From Agromyces larvae (GTDB taxonomy: Bacteria > Actinomycetota > Actinomycetes > Actinomycetales > Microbacteriaceae), in the NCBI RefSeq assembly GCF_022811705.1, contig NZ_CP094528.1:1-64000 (forward strand): a stretch of DNA of 64,000 nucleotides, read 5' to 3'. Below are positions 62,370 to 64,000 of the stretch, in pieces; the stretch's first letter is position 1, and each line of letters begins with the position of its first letter. The notes below the pieces were generated by a model. It saw only the letters and a list, made by a program, of their open reading frames with translations. It searched no databases and was not told the DNA's origin. The translations under genes were made by a program, and so were the position numbers.

Positions 62370-62397
62370 CGGCCTCAGGGTGATCACCCTGAGGCCG
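62370..62397. promoter_or_regulatory. 28-bp perfect palindrome
   Basis: A perfect, loop-free inverted repeat (left half CGGCCTCAGGGTGA, centre TGATCA), 16 bp upstream of the preferred start of the 61845 gene. Likely a protein-binding site. The rest of the interval to 62583 shows no supported gene. Confidence 0.65.
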
Positions 62398-62583
62398 TCG
62401 CCCCCTACTGCCGGCGACGCTGAGAAGGAGCCCCCTGCGTCCCCACTCCTCGCTCGAATCGGCGCCGCTGACATCTCTGACATCATCGGCGCTCGCACCC
62501 GGCGGGCGCTATTCGGCATTAATGAGGACACGGCCGAGTCCGGCTCGTTACGCACGAGCGGCGTCGACGGCTCGCGGCTCGAC

Positions 62584-62589
62584 TAGCCT
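62584..62589 (+). promoter_or_regulatory. Leaderless -10 box of mog-moaE-moaA
   Basis: TAGCCT, then 6 nt, then the ATG at 62596. Confidence 0.5.
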
Positions 62590-62595
62590 GACGGA

Positions 62596-63093
62596 ATGGA
62601 CGCTGACGCGAGCGGGATCCGGGCGGCGGTCGTGACCGTGAGCGATCGGGCGGCTGCGGGCGCCCGCGAGGACGCGTCGGGTCCGCTGGCGGTACGGATG
62701 CTCCGCGAAGCCGGATGCCGCGTCGGCGACCCGGCGGTCGTGCCCGACGGGGCCGACTCGGTGCACGGCGCCATCGAAACCGCGCTCGCCGGCGGCGCAC
62801 GGCTCGTGGTGACGACGGGCGGCACCGGCATCGGCCCGCGCGACCGCACACCCGAGGGCACGCGCCCGCTGCTCGAGCGCGAACTGCCGGGCATCGGCGA
62901 AGAACTCCGGCGCGCGCCCGCTCCGGGGGCGCTGCTGTCGCGCGGACTCGCCGGCGTGGCATCCGGTGCGTCCGGCCCCGCCCTCGTCGTCAACCTTCCG
63001 GGCTCGACCGGCGGCGTGCGCGACGGTGTCGCGGTGATCGCGCGAGTGCTTCCGCACGCGATCGCCCAGCTCGACGGGGGAGACCACGCATGA
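62596..63093 (+). CDS. Molybdopterin adenylyltransferase-type protein (MogA/MoaB)
   Basis: A 165-residue MogA/MoaB fold protein that activates molybdopterin by adenylation. AAVVTVSDRAAAGAREDASG, VVTTGGTGIGPRDRTPEGTR and VVNLPGSTGGVRDGV are the family motifs. It heads a run with moaE and moaA and overlaps moaE by 4 bp. Confidence 0.93.
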   Translation: MDADASGIRAAVVTVSDRAAAGAREDASGPLAVRMLREAGCRVGDPAVVPDGADSVHGAIETALAGGARLVVTTGGTGIGPRDRTPEGTRPLLERELPGIGEELRRAPAPGALLSRGLAGVASGASGPALVVNLPGSTGGVRDGVAVIARVLPHAIAQLDGGDHA

Positions 63094-63530
63094 TCCGCAT
63101 CGCCCGCGTGACCCACGACGTGCTCGACGTCGGCGCGCACCTCGCCGCGGTGCGCAGCCCCCGCACGGGCGCGGTCGCGCTGTTCGTCGGCCAGGTGCGC
63201 GACCACGACCCCGCCGTCGACGGGCGGGTCGTCGGGCTCGACTACACGGCGCACCCCGACGCCGAGTCGATGCTCCGCGGCATCCTCGCGCCGTTCGCCG
63301 AAGCCGGAACCGACCCCGACAGCGACCCCGACCCCATAGAGATCGCCGTGAGCCACCGCATCGGCAGCCTCGACGTCGGCGACGACGCCCTCGTGGTCGC
63401 CGTGGCATCCGCGCACCGCGCCGAAGCGTTCGCCGCGTGCCGCGAGATCGTCGAACGCATCAAGGCCGACCTTCCCGTGTGGAAACGCCAATGGCAGCAC
63501 GACGGAGCATCCGCATGGGTGGGACTGTGA
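63090..63530 (+). CDS. moaE: Molybdopterin synthase catalytic subunit MoaE
   Basis: A 146-residue MoaE. FVGQVRDHDPAVDGRVVGLD, SHRIGSLDVGDDALVVAV and the catalytic lysine segment ERIKADLPVWKRQ are present. It transfers sulfur from MoaD to precursor Z. A short Asp-Pro repeat lies in a loop. The 3' end overlaps moaA. Confidence 0.95.
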   Translation: MIRIARVTHDVLDVGAHLAAVRSPRTGAVALFVGQVRDHDPAVDGRVVGLDYTAHPDAESMLRGILAPFAEAGTDPDSDPDPIEIAVSHRIGSLDVGDDALVVAVASAHRAEAFAACREIVERIKADLPVWKRQWQHDGASAWVGL

Positions 63531-64000
63531 CCGGCCTCGTCGACCGCTACGGGCGCGTGCATCGCGACCTGCGGATCTCGCTGACCGACCGGTGCTCGCT
63601 GCGCTGCACGTACTGCATGCCCGAGGACGGCGTGCCCTGGCTCGCGAAGGACAACATCCTGACGACCGACGAACTCGAGCGGCTCGCCCGGGTCGCCGCG
63701 TCGCTCGGCGTGACCGAGGTGCGCCTCACGGGCGGCGAGCCGCTGCTGCGCCGCGACGTCGTCGACGTGGTGCGCCGGATGGCGGCGATCGAGGGCGAAG
63801 AAGGGCCGCTCGAGGTCTCGCTCACGACGAACGGGCTACGACTTCCCGAACTCGCCGGCCCGCTGCGCGAGGCGGGACTCGCGCGCATGAACATCTCGAT
63901 CGACACGCTGCGGCCCGAGCGGTTCCTGCGGCTCACCCGCCGCGACCGGCTCGACGACGTGCTCGCGGGCATCCGCGCGGCGATCGACGAGGGCTTCGCG
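63515..64000 (+). CDS. moaA: GTP 3',8-cyclase MoaA, N-terminal part
   Basis: Runs off the window. The radical-SAM cluster CSLRCTYCMPEDGVP (CxxxCxxC), VRLTGGEPLLRRD and SLTTNGLRLPELA identify MoaA, which converts GTP in the first step of molybdenum cofactor synthesis. The ATG at 63515 has ACGGAG upstream; a GTG at 63527 with a 4-bp overlap is the alternative. Confidence 0.95.
   Translation, partial: MGGTVTGLVDRYGRVHRDLRISLTDRCSLRCTYCMPEDGVPWLAKDNILTTDELERLARVAASLGVTEVRLTGGEPLLRRDVVDVVRRMAAIEGEEGPLEVSLTTNGLRLPELAGPLREAGLARMNISIDTLRPERFLRLTRRDRLDDVLAGIRAAIDEGFA

Noticed and set aside
62355..62555. Extended N-terminus for the 61845 membrane protein
   Set aside because: Low-complexity sequence that spans the 28-bp palindrome; the ATG at 62354 gives a normal two-helix start, though no ribosome-binding site decides it.
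1..64000. tRNA, rRNA, insertion sequence, integrase or prophage genes
   Set aside because: No cloverleaf, rRNA segment, transposase or integrase motif was recognised by eye; a tRNAscan and IS search would be decisive.

Overview
The window is very GC-rich bacterial DNA with dense, often 1-4 bp overlapping genes, GTG starts and actinobacterial gene families. GC content, the frequent GGATGC/GCATCC hexamer, LacI/ROK-controlled ABC sugar operons and many leaderless -10 boxes suggest an actinomycete of the Microbacteriaceae type (Agromyces/Microbacterium-like). That placement is inference; there is no rRNA in the window.

Layout. (1) 1-4624: end of an ATPase/TPR regulator, a membrane protein, a ThuA-like protein, and a GntR repressor with a DUF1648 membrane protein behind a clear operator. 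(2) 4649-9092, minus strand: cytoplasmic GH10 xylanase, xylulokinase xylB and xylose isomerase xylA. (3) 9238-28142: GH3, GH31 alpha-xylosidase and GH42 beta-galactosidase as one minus-strand operon, diverging from GH95 alpha-fucosidase, LacI and DUF624; then a polysaccharide-type ABC transporter (two permeases and a lipoprotein) and a domain-permuted GH3 with a divergent LacI. Three promoters here share one LacI-type palindrome. (4) 28435-39177: sortase-anchored modular GH10 xylanase, GH3, ABC transporter and divergent ROK regulator (xylan). (5) 39375-41407: Bcr/CflA exporter and PAP2 phosphatase. (6) 41463-50077: LacI, ABC transporter, GH51 arabinofuranosidase, GH43 endo-arabinanase lipoprotein and alditol oxidase (arabinan). 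(7) 50159-55867: housekeeping and accessory genes, including an APH(6)-like kinase and an AraC regulator. (8) 55928-59101: HTH-TOBE protein and modABC (molybdate). (9) 59111-62354: HerA-like ATPase, GNAT and a membrane protein. (10) 62596-64000: mog, moaE and moaA (molybdenum cofactor).

How it works together. Regions 2-6 form a hemicellulose island. The most interesting part is a proposed outside-in pathway for fucosylated xyloglucan oligosaccharides: GH95 removes fucose, GH42 galactose, GH31 xylose and GH3 glucose, with xylA/xylB taking up the xylose. A xylan arm (anchored GH10, importer, GH3) and an arabinan arm (secreted GH43, importer, GH51) lie beside it. No endo-xyloglucanase is present in the window.

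Structured non-coding DNA includes a nested-hairpin element found twice with tandem arrays on the same side (about 7632 and 28192), a 16-codon leader ORF before the importer operon, strong hairpins just after two solute-binding-protein genes, and a GH43 gene remnant. No tRNA, rRNA, IS element or CRISPR array was seen.
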